NCBI RefSeq assembly: GCF_030019515.1 | Contig: NZ_JASEEQ010000001.1 | Location: forward strand, 248,001 to 312,000 | Direction of reading: 5' to 3' | Source of the DNA: Nocardioides sp. | GTDB lineage: Bacteria; Actinomycetota; Actinomycetes; Propionibacteriales; Nocardioidaceae | Length of the DNA: 64,000 nucleotides | Notes under the pieces: model-generated | What the model was told of the DNA's origin: nothing | Database searches by the model: none | Seen by the model: only the letters and a program-made list of their open reading frames with translations | Translations under genes and position numbers: made by a program | Shown here: piece after piece, positions 43,064 through 51,306 of the stretch | Layout of the letters: each line of letters begins with the position of its first letter | How positions within the stretch are numbered: position 1 is the first letter of the stretch

Positions 43064-43846
43064 CTAGCCTCGCTGACTGCTCACGGAGACGACCTCGCCG
43101 GTCAGGTACGACGAGTAGTCGCTCGCCAGGAACACCATCACGTTGGCGACCTCCCACGGCTCCGCGGCCCGGCCGAACGCCTCGCGGCCCGTGAGCTCGG
43201 CGAGCAGCTCGTCGGAGGTGACCTTCGCCAGGAACGGGTGCATCGCCAGGCTCGGCGCCACGGCGTTGACCCGGATGCCGTGCGGAGCCAGGTCGAGCGC
43301 CGCGCACCGGGTCAGCGCCATCACCCCCGCCTTGGCGGCGGCGTAGTGCGCCTGGCCCTCCTGGGCACGCCAGCCGATCACCGAGGCGTTGTTGACGATC
43401 ACCCCGGCACGACCGGACGCCGTCATCCGTTGCCCGGCGGCTCGCACGCACCGGAAGGTCCCGGTCAGCGTGATGTCGAGGACCCGCGACCACTGCTCGT
43501 CGGTCATCTCCAGCACGCTCGCCGTGCCACCCAGGCCGGCGTTGTTGACCATCACCTCGACGCCGCCGAGCTCCTCGGCCGCGTCCAGCAGCGCCTGCAC
43601 CTGCGCCTCGTCGGTGACGTCGCAGACCAGCTGGCGGACCCGGTCGCGGCCGAACTCCCCCGCCAGCGCCTCCTCCGCCTCGGCGAGCCGGCGCTCGTGG
43701 GTGTCGCTGAACACCACCGCCTTCGCGCCCTCCTCGAGCGCGCGGCGTACGACGGCGGCGCCGATGCCCGCGCCGGCGGCGGCGGTCACGACGACCACCT
43801 TCCCGGCGAGCAGGTCGTGGCCGGGGACGTAGGCGGGAGCGGTCAT
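43064..43846 (-). CDS. ipdF: Short-chain dehydrogenase IpdF
   Basis: 260 aa SDR: VVVVTAAAGAGIGAAVVRRALEEGA for cofactor, NNAGLGG, NNASVIGW and YAAAKAGVMALTRC. IpdF interconverts the 5-oxo and 5-hydroxy forms of the HIP-CoA series. The ATG overlaps the fadE30 stop (ATGA) and a GGAGGC site precedes it. The C-terminal EVVSVSSQRG is typical of Rv3559c. Confidence 0.88.
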   Translation of the reverse strand: MTAPAYVPGHDLLAGKVVVVTAAAGAGIGAAVVRRALEEGAKAVVFSDTHERRLAEAEEALAGEFGRDRVRQLVCDVTDEAQVQALLDAAEELGGVEVMVNNAGLGGTASVLEMTDEQWSRVLDITLTGTFRCVRAAGQRMTASGRAGVIVNNASVIGWRAQEGQAHYAAAKAGVMALTRCAALDLAPHGIRVNAVAPSLAMHPFLAKVTSDELLAELTGREAFGRAAEPWEVANVMVFLASDYSSYLTGEVVSVSSQRG

Positions 43847-45024
43847 CCGCGAGCCTCCTTCGGTAGGCCGAGCACCCGCTCGGCGAGGATGTTGCGCTGG
43901 ACCTCGTCGCTGCCGCCGTAGATCGTGTCGGCGCGCGAGAACAGGAAGAGCCGCTGCCAGCGGTCCAGCTCGTACGGTGACTCCGGGGAGCCCGGGAGCG
44001 AGGTGAGGCCTGCTGCGCCGGCGACGTCCATCGCGACCTCGCCCAGGCGCCGGTGCCAGCCCGCCCACACCAGCTTGAAGACCGAGGCGCCGCCGGGGTC
44101 GTCCGAGGCGAGCCCGCGCAGCGCCTGGAACCGCATCACCTCGAGCTCGACCTTCAGCGCGGCCAGCCGGTCGCGGAGCACCGGGTCGTCGATCGCGCCG
44201 GTCTCCCGGGCCAGCCCGACGACGCCGTCCAGCTCGCGGGCGAAGCCGACCACCTGGCCGAGGACCGACACCCCGCGCTCGAACCCGAGGAGCGCCATCG
44301 CGACCTGCCAGCCACCCCCGGGCTCCCCCACGACCAGGTCGGCGGCGGTCCGGGCACCGGTGAAGAACACCTCGTTGAACTCCGAGCCGCCGGTCAGCTG
44401 CTCGATCGGCCGGATCTCCACGCCGTCCTGCTCCAGTGGCACCAGCAGGAACGACAGCCCGTGGTGGCGTGTGGACCCCGGCACGGTGCGGCAGACGACG
44501 AACGCCCACTGGCTGAGGTGGGCGTTCGACGTCCACACCTTCTGCCCGTCGATCACCCACTCGTCGCCGACGAGTCGTGCCTTGGTCTGCACGTTGGCGA
44601 GGTCGGAGCCGGCGTCCGGCTCGGAGTAGCCCTGCGCCCAGAGCTCCTCGACCGCGACGATCCGCGGCAGGAACCGTGCCTGCTGCTCGGGGGTGCCGAA
44701 CGCGATCAGGGTCGGGCCGAGCAGCTCCTCCCCGAGGTGGTTGACCCGGCCGGGCGCGTCGGCCCGGGCGTACTCCTCGTGGAAGATCACCTGCTGGACC
44801 AGGCTCAGCCCGCGGCCGCCGTGCTCCTCGGGCCAGCCCAGGCAGGTCCAGCCGTGCTCGGCCAGCAGCCGGTTCCAGGCGACCCGCTCCTCGTGCGCCT
44901 CGTGGTCGCGGCCGGCGCCGCCGAGCCCCTTGAGCGCGGCCCACCTGCCGGTCAGGTGCTCCTCGAGCCAGGCTCGCACCTCGGCGCGGAAGGCCTGGTC
45001 CGCGTCGGAGTAGGTCAGGTCCAC
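43843..45024 (-). CDS. fadE30: Acyl-CoA dehydrogenase FadE30
   Basis: 393 aa full-length ACAD: LGWPEEHGGRGLSLVQQVIFHEEYARADAPG, YSEPDAGSDLANVQTKA, GQKVWTSNAHLSQWAFVVCRT and GGSDEVQRNILAERVLGLP in outline. FadE30 dehydrogenates the 5-hydroxy indane-carboxyl-CoA intermediate in ring C/D breakdown. The GTG at 45024 is used because the longer frame would run into the KstR2 operator. First gene of the minus-strand operon. Confidence 0.9.
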   Translation of the reverse strand: MDLTYSDADQAFRAEVRAWLEEHLTGRWAALKGLGGAGRDHEAHEERVAWNRLLAEHGWTCLGWPEEHGGRGLSLVQQVIFHEEYARADAPGRVNHLGEELLGPTLIAFGTPEQQARFLPRIVAVEELWAQGYSEPDAGSDLANVQTKARLVGDEWVIDGQKVWTSNAHLSQWAFVVCRTVPGSTRHHGLSFLLVPLEQDGVEIRPIEQLTGGSEFNEVFFTGARTAADLVVGEPGGGWQVAMALLGFERGVSVLGQVVGFARELDGVVGLARETGAIDDPVLRDRLAALKVELEVMRFQALRGLASDDPGGASVFKLVWAGWHRRLGEVAMDVAGAAGLTSLPGSPESPYELDRWQRLFLFSRADTIYGGSDEVQRNILAERVLGLPKEARG

Positions 45025-45036
45025 GAGTGGTACCCT

Positions 45037-45054
45037 ACCAAGCAATTGCTTGGT
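45037..45054. promoter_or_regulatory. KstR2-like operator, perfect palindrome
   Basis: ACCAAGCAATTGCTTGGT reads the same on both strands. It lies between the divergent fadE30 (45024) and fadD3 (45072) starts and differs from the 32285 site only in the centre. Confidence 0.93.
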
Positions 45055-45071
45055 TGGCTGACGGAGGTGAC

Positions 45072-46559
45072 ATGGCGGACACGATCCCGGGCGCGCTCCG
45101 CGCCGCGGTGGAGCGCTTCGGCGACCACGCGGCGTACGTCGAGGGCGGGGTCGCGACCAGCTTCGCGGGCCTGCTGGAGCGGGTGCGTCGTACGGCGGCG
45201 GGCTACCGCGCCCGCGGCCTCGCCCCCGGCGGCCGGGTCGTCGTGTGGGCGCCGAACAGCGTCGACTGGGTGGTCGCGGCGCTCGCCGTGTCGTACGCCG
45301 GCGGCACGCTGGTGCCCGCGAACTCCCGCTACACCGGCCACGAGGTCGCCGACCTCGCCGACCGGACCGGCGCGGTGCTGGTCGTGGTCGCCGACGGCTT
45401 CCTCGGCCGCACCCAGATCGCCGACCTGCGCGCGGCCAGCGCGCTGCCGAGCGTGCGCGAGGTCATCGACATCGCCCGGCTCGTCGCGGTCGAGGCCGAG
45501 CCCGGTGGGATCGACGACGTGGCCGCGGCGGTCTCCCCCGACGACGTCGCGGACATCCTGTTCACCTCGGGCACCACCGGCCGGCCCAAGGGCGCGATGT
45601 CGGCCCACCGGCAGACCGTCGGCGTGGCCGAGGCCTGGGGCTCGCTCGGCGGGGTGGGCGCCGACGACCGCTACCTGGTGGTCAACCCGTTCTTCCACTC
45701 CTTCGGCTACAAGGTCGGCATCGTCACCGGCCTCCTCACGGGGGCGACGCTCTACCCGCTCGCGACGTTCGACCTGGACGAGACGATGCGGCTGATCGAG
45801 TCCGAGCGGATCACGGTGCTGCCGGGCGCCCCGACCGTCTACCAGTCGCTGCTGGCCGCCCCGGGCCGCGCCGAGCGGGACCTGTCCTCGCTGCGGCTCG
45901 CGGTGACCGGCGCCGCCGTCGTACCCGTCGTGCTCATCGAGCGGATGCGCGAGGACCTCGGCATCGACCGCGTGGTCACCGCGTTCGGCATGACCGAGGC
46001 GGTCGTGGTCACCATGTGCCGCGACGGCGACCCCGCCGAGACCGTGGCGACCACGTGCGGGCGCGCGATCCCCGGGATGGAGACGAGGATCGGCGAGCGG
46101 GGCGAGCTGCTCGTGCGCGGCGCCTACGTGATGCTCGGCTACCTCGACGACCCCGCGGCGACCGCGGAGGCGATCGACGCGGACGGCTGGCTGCACACCG
46201 GCGACGTCGGCACCCTCGACGAGCACGGCAACCTCTCGATCACCGACCGCCTCAAGGACATGTACATCTCCGGCGGGTTCAACGTGTACCCCGCCGAGGT
46301 GGAGCAGGCGCTCGCGCGGATGGACGGAGTGGCCGACGTGGCGGTCGTCGGGGTCGCCGACGAGCGGCTGGGCGAGGTCGGCAAGGCGTACGTCGTCCTC
46401 TCCTCGGCCACGCCGGCCCCGCCGTCGAGGGACGACGTGATCTCGTTCGCCAAGGAGCGGCTCGCGAACTTCAAGGTCCCGCGCTACGTCGAGGTCATCG
46501 ACGCGCTGCCGCGCAACCTGTCCGGCAAGGTGCTGAAGAACGAGCTGAGGGGCTGTTGA
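45072..46559 (+). CDS. fadD3: HIP-CoA synthetase FadD3
   Basis: 495 aa acyl-CoA ligase: FTSGTTGRPKGAMSAHRQ, FGMTEAVVVTMC, GWLHTGDVGTLDEHGN, GGFNVYPAEVEQ and NLSGKVLKNELRG. FadD3 forms the CoA ester of HIP and so commits rings C/D; its product is the KstR2 ligand. ATG 45072 has a GGAGGTGA site. The stop overlaps the fadE31 ATG. Confidence 0.93.
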   Translation: MADTIPGALRAAVERFGDHAAYVEGGVATSFAGLLERVRRTAAGYRARGLAPGGRVVVWAPNSVDWVVAALAVSYAGGTLVPANSRYTGHEVADLADRTGAVLVVVADGFLGRTQIADLRAASALPSVREVIDIARLVAVEAEPGGIDDVAAAVSPDDVADILFTSGTTGRPKGAMSAHRQTVGVAEAWGSLGGVGADDRYLVVNPFFHSFGYKVGIVTGLLTGATLYPLATFDLDETMRLIESERITVLPGAPTVYQSLLAAPGRAERDLSSLRLAVTGAAVVPVVLIERMREDLGIDRVVTAFGMTEAVVVTMCRDGDPAETVATTCGRAIPGMETRIGERGELLVRGAYVMLGYLDDPAATAEAIDADGWLHTGDVGTLDEHGNLSITDRLKDMYISGGFNVYPAEVEQALARMDGVADVAVVGVADERLGEVGKAYVVLSSATPAPPSRDDVISFAKERLANFKVPRYVEVIDALPRNLSGKVLKNELRGC

Positions 46560-47731
46560 TGGATCTGACCCTGTCCGCGTCCGAGCTCGCGTTCCGCGAC
46601 GAGGCGCGCGCCTGGCTGGCCGCGAACGTGCCGGCCGAGCCGCTGCCCTCGATGGACACCGCCGAGGGCTTCCGCGCCCACCAGGAGTGGGAGCAGCGGC
46701 TCGCCGACGCGAGGTGGTCGGTCGTGAGCTGGCCCGCGGCGTACCACGGCCGCGAGGCGTCGCTGGTCGAGTGGGTGGTCTTCGAGGAGGAGTACTACCG
46801 CGCCGGCGCGCCCGGCCGGGTCTCCCAGAACGGCATCTTCCTGCTCTCCCCGATCCTCTTCGACCACGGCACCCAGGAGCAGCAGGACCGGTTCCTGCCG
46901 TCGATGGCGACCGGCGAGCAGATCTGGGCGCAGTGCTGGTCCGAGCCCGAGGCCGGCTCCGACCTCGCCGCGCTGCGCTCGACGGCCACGCGTGACGACG
47001 AGCGCGGCGGGTGGGTCCTCAACGGCCAGAAGACCTGGTCGTCGCGGGCGTCCTTCGCCCACTGGGGCTTCGGGCTGTTCCGCTCCGACCCGCAGGCGCA
47101 GCGGCACTCGGGGCTCACCTACTTCCTCTTCCCGCTCGACGCCGACGGCATCACGGTCCGCCCGATCGCGCAGCTCGACGGCGAGGCGGGCTTCGCCGAG
47201 GTGTTCCTCGAGGACGTCTTCGTGCCGGACGCCGACGTGCTCGGCGCGCCCGGCGACGGCTGGCGGGTCGCGATGTCGACGGCCGGCAACGAGCGCGGCC
47301 TGTCGCTGCGCTCCCCCGGCCGGTTCTGCGCCGCCGCCGACCGGCTGGTCGACCTGTACCGGGAGCGGACGGAGGCCTCGAGGCTCGCTCCGCTCGCAGC
47401 TCAAGCACCGTCCGCCGCCGACGGCGTCGTCGACGCCTGGATCAGGGCCCAGGCCTACCGGCTCTACACCTGGGGCACGGTGACCCGGGTCGCGCAGGGC
47501 GGCGACCTGGGCGCCGCCGGGTCGGCCAACAAGGTGTTCTGGTCCGAGCTGGACGTCGCGCTGCACGAGACCGCGCTCGACCTGCTCGGGCCGGAGGCCG
47601 AGGTGGAGTCGGCCTGGCTGGACGGCTACACGTTCTCGCTCTCGGGGCCGATCTACGCCGGGACCAACGAGATCCAGCGCAACATCGTCGCCGAGCGGAT
47701 CCTCGGCCTGCCGAGGGAGGTGCGGACGTGA
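46559..47731 (+). CDS. fadE31: Acyl-CoA dehydrogenase FadE31
   Basis: 390 aa ACAD: YHGREASLVEWVVFEEEYYRAGAPGRVSQNG in outline, CWSEPEAGSDLAAL, GQKTWSSRASFAHW and YAGTNEIQRNIVAERILGLP. KstR2-controlled in mycobacteria, with FadE32 and FadE33, acting late in ring C/D degradation. Residues about 272-284 (EASRLAPLAAQAP) are encoded by a palindromic repeat (47374-47409) shared with fadE32, an insertion I do not expect in the family. Confidence 0.88.
   Translation: MDLTLSASELAFRDEARAWLAANVPAEPLPSMDTAEGFRAHQEWEQRLADARWSVVSWPAAYHGREASLVEWVVFEEEYYRAGAPGRVSQNGIFLLSPILFDHGTQEQQDRFLPSMATGEQIWAQCWSEPEAGSDLAALRSTATRDDERGGWVLNGQKTWSSRASFAHWGFGLFRSDPQAQRHSGLTYFLFPLDADGITVRPIAQLDGEAGFAEVFLEDVFVPDADVLGAPGDGWRVAMSTAGNERGLSLRSPGRFCAAADRLVDLYRERTEASRLAPLAAQAPSAADGVVDAWIRAQAYRLYTWGTVTRVAQGGDLGAAGSANKVFWSELDVALHETALDLLGPEAEVESAWLDGYTFSLSGPIYAGTNEIQRNIVAERILGLPREVRT
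47374..47409. repeat. Palindromic element inside fadE31
   Basis: 36 bp beginning GGCCTCGAGGCTCGCTCC and ending CTCAAGCACCG. It matches 48177-48212 in fadE32 at 30 of 36 positions and lies in the same reading frame, encoding SRLAPLA. It resembles actinobacterial GGTCTCGA...TCGACC interspersed repeats. Confidence 0.75.
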
Positions 47732-48627
47732 GGTTCGAGCTCGACGACGACCAGAGGGACTTCGCCGGCGCCCTGGAGAGCCTGCTCGCCAACGCGGACA
47801 CCGTCGGTGCGGCCCGCGCCTGGGCGGACGGCGACCACGCCCCCGGCCTGAAGCTCTGGGCCCGGCTGGCCGAGCTGGGCGTCACCCAGCTGGCGGCCGA
47901 GGCGAGCGCGGTCGAGGTCGTCATCGCGTTCGAGGCGCTGGGCCGGCACGCCGTGCCCGGCCCGTGGGTCGAGTCGGCGGCGTACCTCCCGGTCGCCCTC
48001 GGCCACGAGGTGGCCGGCATCGCGACCGTGGCGCTGCCACCGGTCGTGCCCTACGCGCTCGACGCCGACGTCGCCGACCGGGTGTACGTCGGGTCCGACG
48101 ACTCGATCGACGAGGCCGAGGTCGGGGAGATGGTCGGCTCGGTCGACCGGACGCGCCGACTCTTCCACGTCACCGGGGTCTCGAGGCTCGCGCCGCTCGC
48201 ACCTCGACCGCCGGTGCCCGCGTTCGACCTCGCCGTGCTCGCGACCGCCGCCGAGCTGCTCGGGGCGGGCGAGCGGATCCTGCACGACACGGTGGCCTAC
48301 GCCGGGCAGCGCACGCAGTTCGGCCGCCCGATCGGCTCCTACCAGGCGATCAAGCACGCCCTCGCCGACGTCCGGATCGCCCTCGACTTCGCGCGACCGC
48401 TGGTCCTGGGCGCGGCGCTCGGCGAGGTGCCGGCCTCCGCCGCCAAGGTCGCGTGCGCGGACGCGGCGTACCTCTCCTCGCGCACCGGGCTGCAGGTGCA
48501 CGGCGCGGTCGGCTACACCCAGGAGCTCGACCTGAGCCTCTGGCTGACCAAGGTCCGGGCGCTCGTGACCGCGTGGGGCACCCCCGCCTTCCACCGCGCC
48601 CGGGTGCTCGAGGGGCTGGTGGGCTGA
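47728..48627 (+). CDS. fadE32: Acyl-CoA dehydrogenase FadE32
   Basis: 299 aa, a short ACAD subunit typical of the alpha-2-beta-2 steroid dehydrogenases. RTQFGRPIGSYQAIKHALADVRIALD, the LQVHGAVGYTQELDLSLWLTKVRAL block are clear; the N-terminal and middle domains are reduced. It probably pairs with FadE31 or FadE33. Residues about 150-162 (GVSRLAPLAPRPP) come from a repeat element. GTG start overlapping the fadE31 stop. Confidence 0.86.
   Translation: MRFELDDDQRDFAGALESLLANADTVGAARAWADGDHAPGLKLWARLAELGVTQLAAEASAVEVVIAFEALGRHAVPGPWVESAAYLPVALGHEVAGIATVALPPVVPYALDADVADRVYVGSDDSIDEAEVGEMVGSVDRTRRLFHVTGVSRLAPLAPRPPVPAFDLAVLATAAELLGAGERILHDTVAYAGQRTQFGRPIGSYQAIKHALADVRIALDFARPLVLGAALGEVPASAAKVACADAAYLSSRTGLQVHGAVGYTQELDLSLWLTKVRALVTAWGTPAFHRARVLEGLVG
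48177..48212. repeat. Palindromic element inside fadE32
   Basis: 36 bp beginning GGTCTCGAGGCTCGCGCC and ending CTCGACCGCCG, with TCGAGG (48181-48186) and CCTCGA (48202-48207) as inverted ends. It encodes SRLAPLA in the same frame as the fadE31 copy. Confidence 0.75.
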
Positions 48628-49598
48628 TGGAGTTCGCACTGTCCGAGGAGCAGCAGGAGCTGGCCGCCACCGTGCGCGGGCTGCTCGCCAGGCGGGCCGA
48701 CCCCCGCGTCGCATCCTTCGACGAGGCCCTGTGGCAGACCCTCTGCGAGCAGATCGGCGTGGCGGCGCTCGGCATCCCGGAGGAGTACGGCGGTGCCGGA
48801 TTCACGCTGTTCGAGTCCCTGGTCGCCCTCGAGGAGATCGGCCGCTCGCTGGCACCCTCGCCCCTGCTGGCCTCGCTGGTCACCTCGGAGGCGCTGCTCG
48901 CCGGCGCCGGCGAGGACGCCAGGCAGCGGCTGCTGCCGCGCCTCGCGGCCGGGGAGGTCGGGGCCCTCGCCGACGGCGCGGACGCCTCCGACGTGCTCGA
49001 CGGCGACCACGCGACGGTGCTCGTGGTGGCCACCGACGACGGCCTGTTCGAGGTCGCCCCCGAGACCGCCGACCGGGCCTGGACGCCGTCCATGGACCAG
49101 ACGATCCGGCTCGCGACCGTCCGCTCCGACCTCACCGCGGCGACCCGGATCGGTGAGGGTCGGGCCGCCCGCGACCGGGCCGGCCTGGTCGGCGCGGTCG
49201 CCACCGCCGCACTCGCCGTCGGCGGCGCGGCCCGCGCCCTGGAGATGACCGTGGCCTACTCCAAGGAGCGGGTCCAGTTCGGCCGGCCGATCGGCTCGTT
49301 CCAGGCGCTCAAGCACCGGATGGCCGACCTGCACGTGCGACTCGAGATGGCCCGGTCGGCGTCCTGGGCCGCGTCGTACGCCGTCGCGCTCGGCACCGAC
49401 GACGCCGGCCAGCTCGCGCACGTCGCCAAGGCCTACTGCAGCGAGGCGTTCGCCCACATCGCGGGCGAGACCGTCCAGCTGCACGGCGGGATCGCGATCA
49501 CCTGGGAGCACGACGCCCACCTGGTGTTCAAGCGCGCCCACGCGCTGGGTCAGCTGTTCGGCGCCCCGCACACACACCGCGCGGCCGTGGCCCTCTGA
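48627..49598 (+). CDS. fadE33: Acyl-CoA dehydrogenase FadE33
   Basis: 323 aa ACAD subunit: GIPEEYGGAGFTLFESLVALEEIGRSLAP in outline, VAYSKERVQFGRPIGSFQALKHRMAD and QLHGGIAITWEHDAHLVFKRAHAL. Last gene of the fadD3 transcript, in the Rv3561-Rv3564 order. Probably part of a heteromeric dehydrogenase with FadE31/32. The ATG overlaps the fadE32 stop (TGATG). Confidence 0.88.
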   Translation: MEFALSEEQQELAATVRGLLARRADPRVASFDEALWQTLCEQIGVAALGIPEEYGGAGFTLFESLVALEEIGRSLAPSPLLASLVTSEALLAGAGEDARQRLLPRLAAGEVGALADGADASDVLDGDHATVLVVATDDGLFEVAPETADRAWTPSMDQTIRLATVRSDLTAATRIGEGRAARDRAGLVGAVATAALAVGGAARALEMTVAYSKERVQFGRPIGSFQALKHRMADLHVRLEMARSASWAASYAVALGTDDAGQLAHVAKAYCSEAFAHIAGETVQLHGGIAITWEHDAHLVFKRAHALGQLFGAPHTHRAAVAL

Positions 49599-49633
49599 GG
49601 GCATCCGACGGCGAGGAGGCTCGCTCGCTCACC

Positions 49634-49694
49634 GTCGAGTGACGTGGATCGGCTGCGAGATCCACCTGCGGAGAGCCAGTTGACGTCACTCGAC
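49634..49694. terminator. Long inverted repeat between fadE33 and hsaB
   Basis: 12-bp perfect arms GTCGAGTGACGT (49634-49645) and ACGTCACTCGAC (49683-49694) enclose a second small dyad TGGATC/GATCCA. It fills most of the 112-bp convergent gap. Likely a bidirectional terminator or an interspersed repeat used as one. Confidence 0.55.
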
Positions 49695-49710
49695 GCGAAA
49701 TGGCCGGGGT

Positions 49711-50361
49711 TCAGCGGCGGTCGGTGGTGCGGTACTCGCCGCGGTAGAACAGCAGCGGGCCGGTCTCGGCGGCGTCGTCCTCGGTGATCAGGTCGACGAC
49801 CCGGCCGATGACGACGTAGTGGTCACCGGCCTCGTGCACCGTGTGGATCGTGCAGTCGAGGTGGGCCAGGGCGCCCTCGAGCATCGGCGATCCGGTGCCC
49901 GGCGACGGCGTCCACTTGACGTCCGCGAACTTGTCGACGCCGCGGCTGGCCATCGTGTTGGAGAGCTCGGCCTGGTCGGCGGCGAGGAAGTTCACGCAGA
50001 ACTTGCCCGAGCGCTGGATGAGCGGCCAGGCCCGTGAGGTCTTCGCCGGGATGAACAGCACCAGTGGCGGGTCCAGGGACACGCTCGAGAACGACTGGCA
50101 GGTCAGCCCGACCGGCTCGTCGCTGCTGGTGGCGGTGACGACCGTGACGCCCGAGGCGAACCGGCCGAGCACGTCGCGGAACAGGCGGGCGGCGGCGACC
50201 GTCTCGGGGTCGTCGCGGACGGCGAGGTCCTCGCCGGGGCGGAACTCGAAGTCGATGTCCTGGTCGCCCAGCCACGAGCTGATCAGCTCCGGACTCGGCC
50301 AGGTCTCACGCGCGTCCGGGCTCATGCCGTCCGGGATCTCGCGGCTCGGCTCGGAGGTCAT
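49711..50361 (-). CDS. hsaB: Flavin reductase HsaB
   Basis: 216 aa. The flavin reductase domain starts near residue 55: FRDVLGRFASGVTVVTA, LTCQSFSSVSLDPPLVLF, FCVNFLAADQ and LLFYRGEYR. HsaB supplies FMNH2 to HsaA for hydroxylation of 3-HSA. It has about 45 extra N-terminal residues (PSPELISSWLGDQDIDFEFRP region) compared with the mycobacterial protein. ATG 50361 is used; ATG 50400 is also in frame. Last gene of the hsaA-D-C-B operon. Confidence 0.9.
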   Translation of the reverse strand: MTSEPSREIPDGMSPDARETWPSPELISSWLGDQDIDFEFRPGEDLAVRDDPETVAAARLFRDVLGRFASGVTVVTATSSDEPVGLTCQSFSSVSLDPPLVLFIPAKTSRAWPLIQRSGKFCVNFLAADQAELSNTMASRGVDKFADVKWTPSPGTGSPMLEGALAHLDCTIHTVHEAGDHYVVIGRVVDLITEDDAAETGPLLFYRGEYRTTDRR

Positions 50362-50403
50362 GTGGTCGAGTTTCTCACTGCGCCCGAAATCGCTGAGCAT
50401 CGC

Positions 50404-51306
50404 TCACCCGGCCCCGGCGCCGAAGTCGTGACCCCAGTAGGACACCGCGGTGGACTCCCGGGCCACCCAGCGCCCGTCGTCCACCGTGAGCCCGTCGGTG
50501 CCGAACTCGACGTCGAAGCCGCCGGGCGACCTGACGTAGAAGGAGATCATCTCGTCGTTCATGTGGCGGCCGAGGGTGGCCGAGAGCGGCGCCTGGTGCT
50601 TGCGCACCCGCTCGAGCGCACGACCGACGTGGTCGAGCTCGTCGACCTCGAGCATGATGTGCACGCACTTGGCCGGGTTGGGCATCGGCAGGAAGGCCAG
50701 CGAGTGGTGGCGCGGGTTCACGCCGAGGAACCGCAGCCACACCTTGGACCCGGGCTCCTTGCCGACGAACTCTCCCGGCATGCTCATCGAGTCGCGCAGC
50801 CGGAACCCGAGCACGTCGGTGTAGAACCGCAGCGCCTCGACGTCGTCGAGCACGGGCAGCACGATGTGGCCCATCCCCTGGTCTCCGGTGACGAACCGGG
50901 CGGCGTACGGCGTCACCACGGGCCGCGACTCGTAGCTGATGCCGTGGAACAGCTCGAAGACGTTGTCCCACGGGTCGCGGAACCGGACCAGCTCCTGGAC
51001 CCGGCGCTCGTCGAGCTCCTCCCGGGTCCCCTCGTCGAAGTCGACGCCGGCCTTCTGCAGGTGCTCGCGGGCCTCCTGCAGGGCGCGGTGGTCGGCCACC
51101 TCCCAGCCCACGCAGGCGAGCTGGTCGACGTCGGCCGGGAACACCACGAGCCGCGCGGAGACCTCGTCGATGCGCCAGTACTGGTGGCCGGGGTTCGGCC
51201 CCCGACCGGCGGCGAGCCCGAGCACCTTGCCCGCGAAGGTCTCCCACTGGGACAGGTCCGTGCTGGCCACGCGGACGTAGCCCATGGACTTGATGTCGAT
51301 GGTCAC
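50404..51306 (-). CDS. hsaC: Extradiol dioxygenase HsaC
   Basis: 300 aa, the HsaC length, with two vicinal-oxygen-chelate domains. The iron ligands are H147 (GMGHIVL), H216 (CVHIMLEV) and E267 (FDVEFG); HHSLAF (200-205) supplies active-site histidines. It cleaves the catechol ring of 3,4-DHSA by meta fission. GTG 51306 overlaps the hsaD stop (GTGA). Confidence 0.95.
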   Translation of the reverse strand: MTIDIKSMGYVRVASTDLSQWETFAGKVLGLAAGRGPNPGHQYWRIDEVSARLVVFPADVDQLACVGWEVADHRALQEAREHLQKAGVDFDEGTREELDERRVQELVRFRDPWDNVFELFHGISYESRPVVTPYAARFVTGDQGMGHIVLPVLDDVEALRFYTDVLGFRLRDSMSMPGEFVGKEPGSKVWLRFLGVNPRHHSLAFLPMPNPAKCVHIMLEVDELDHVGRALERVRKHQAPLSATLGRHMNDEMISFYVRSPGGFDVEFGTDGLTVDDGRWVARESTAVSYWGHDFGAGAG

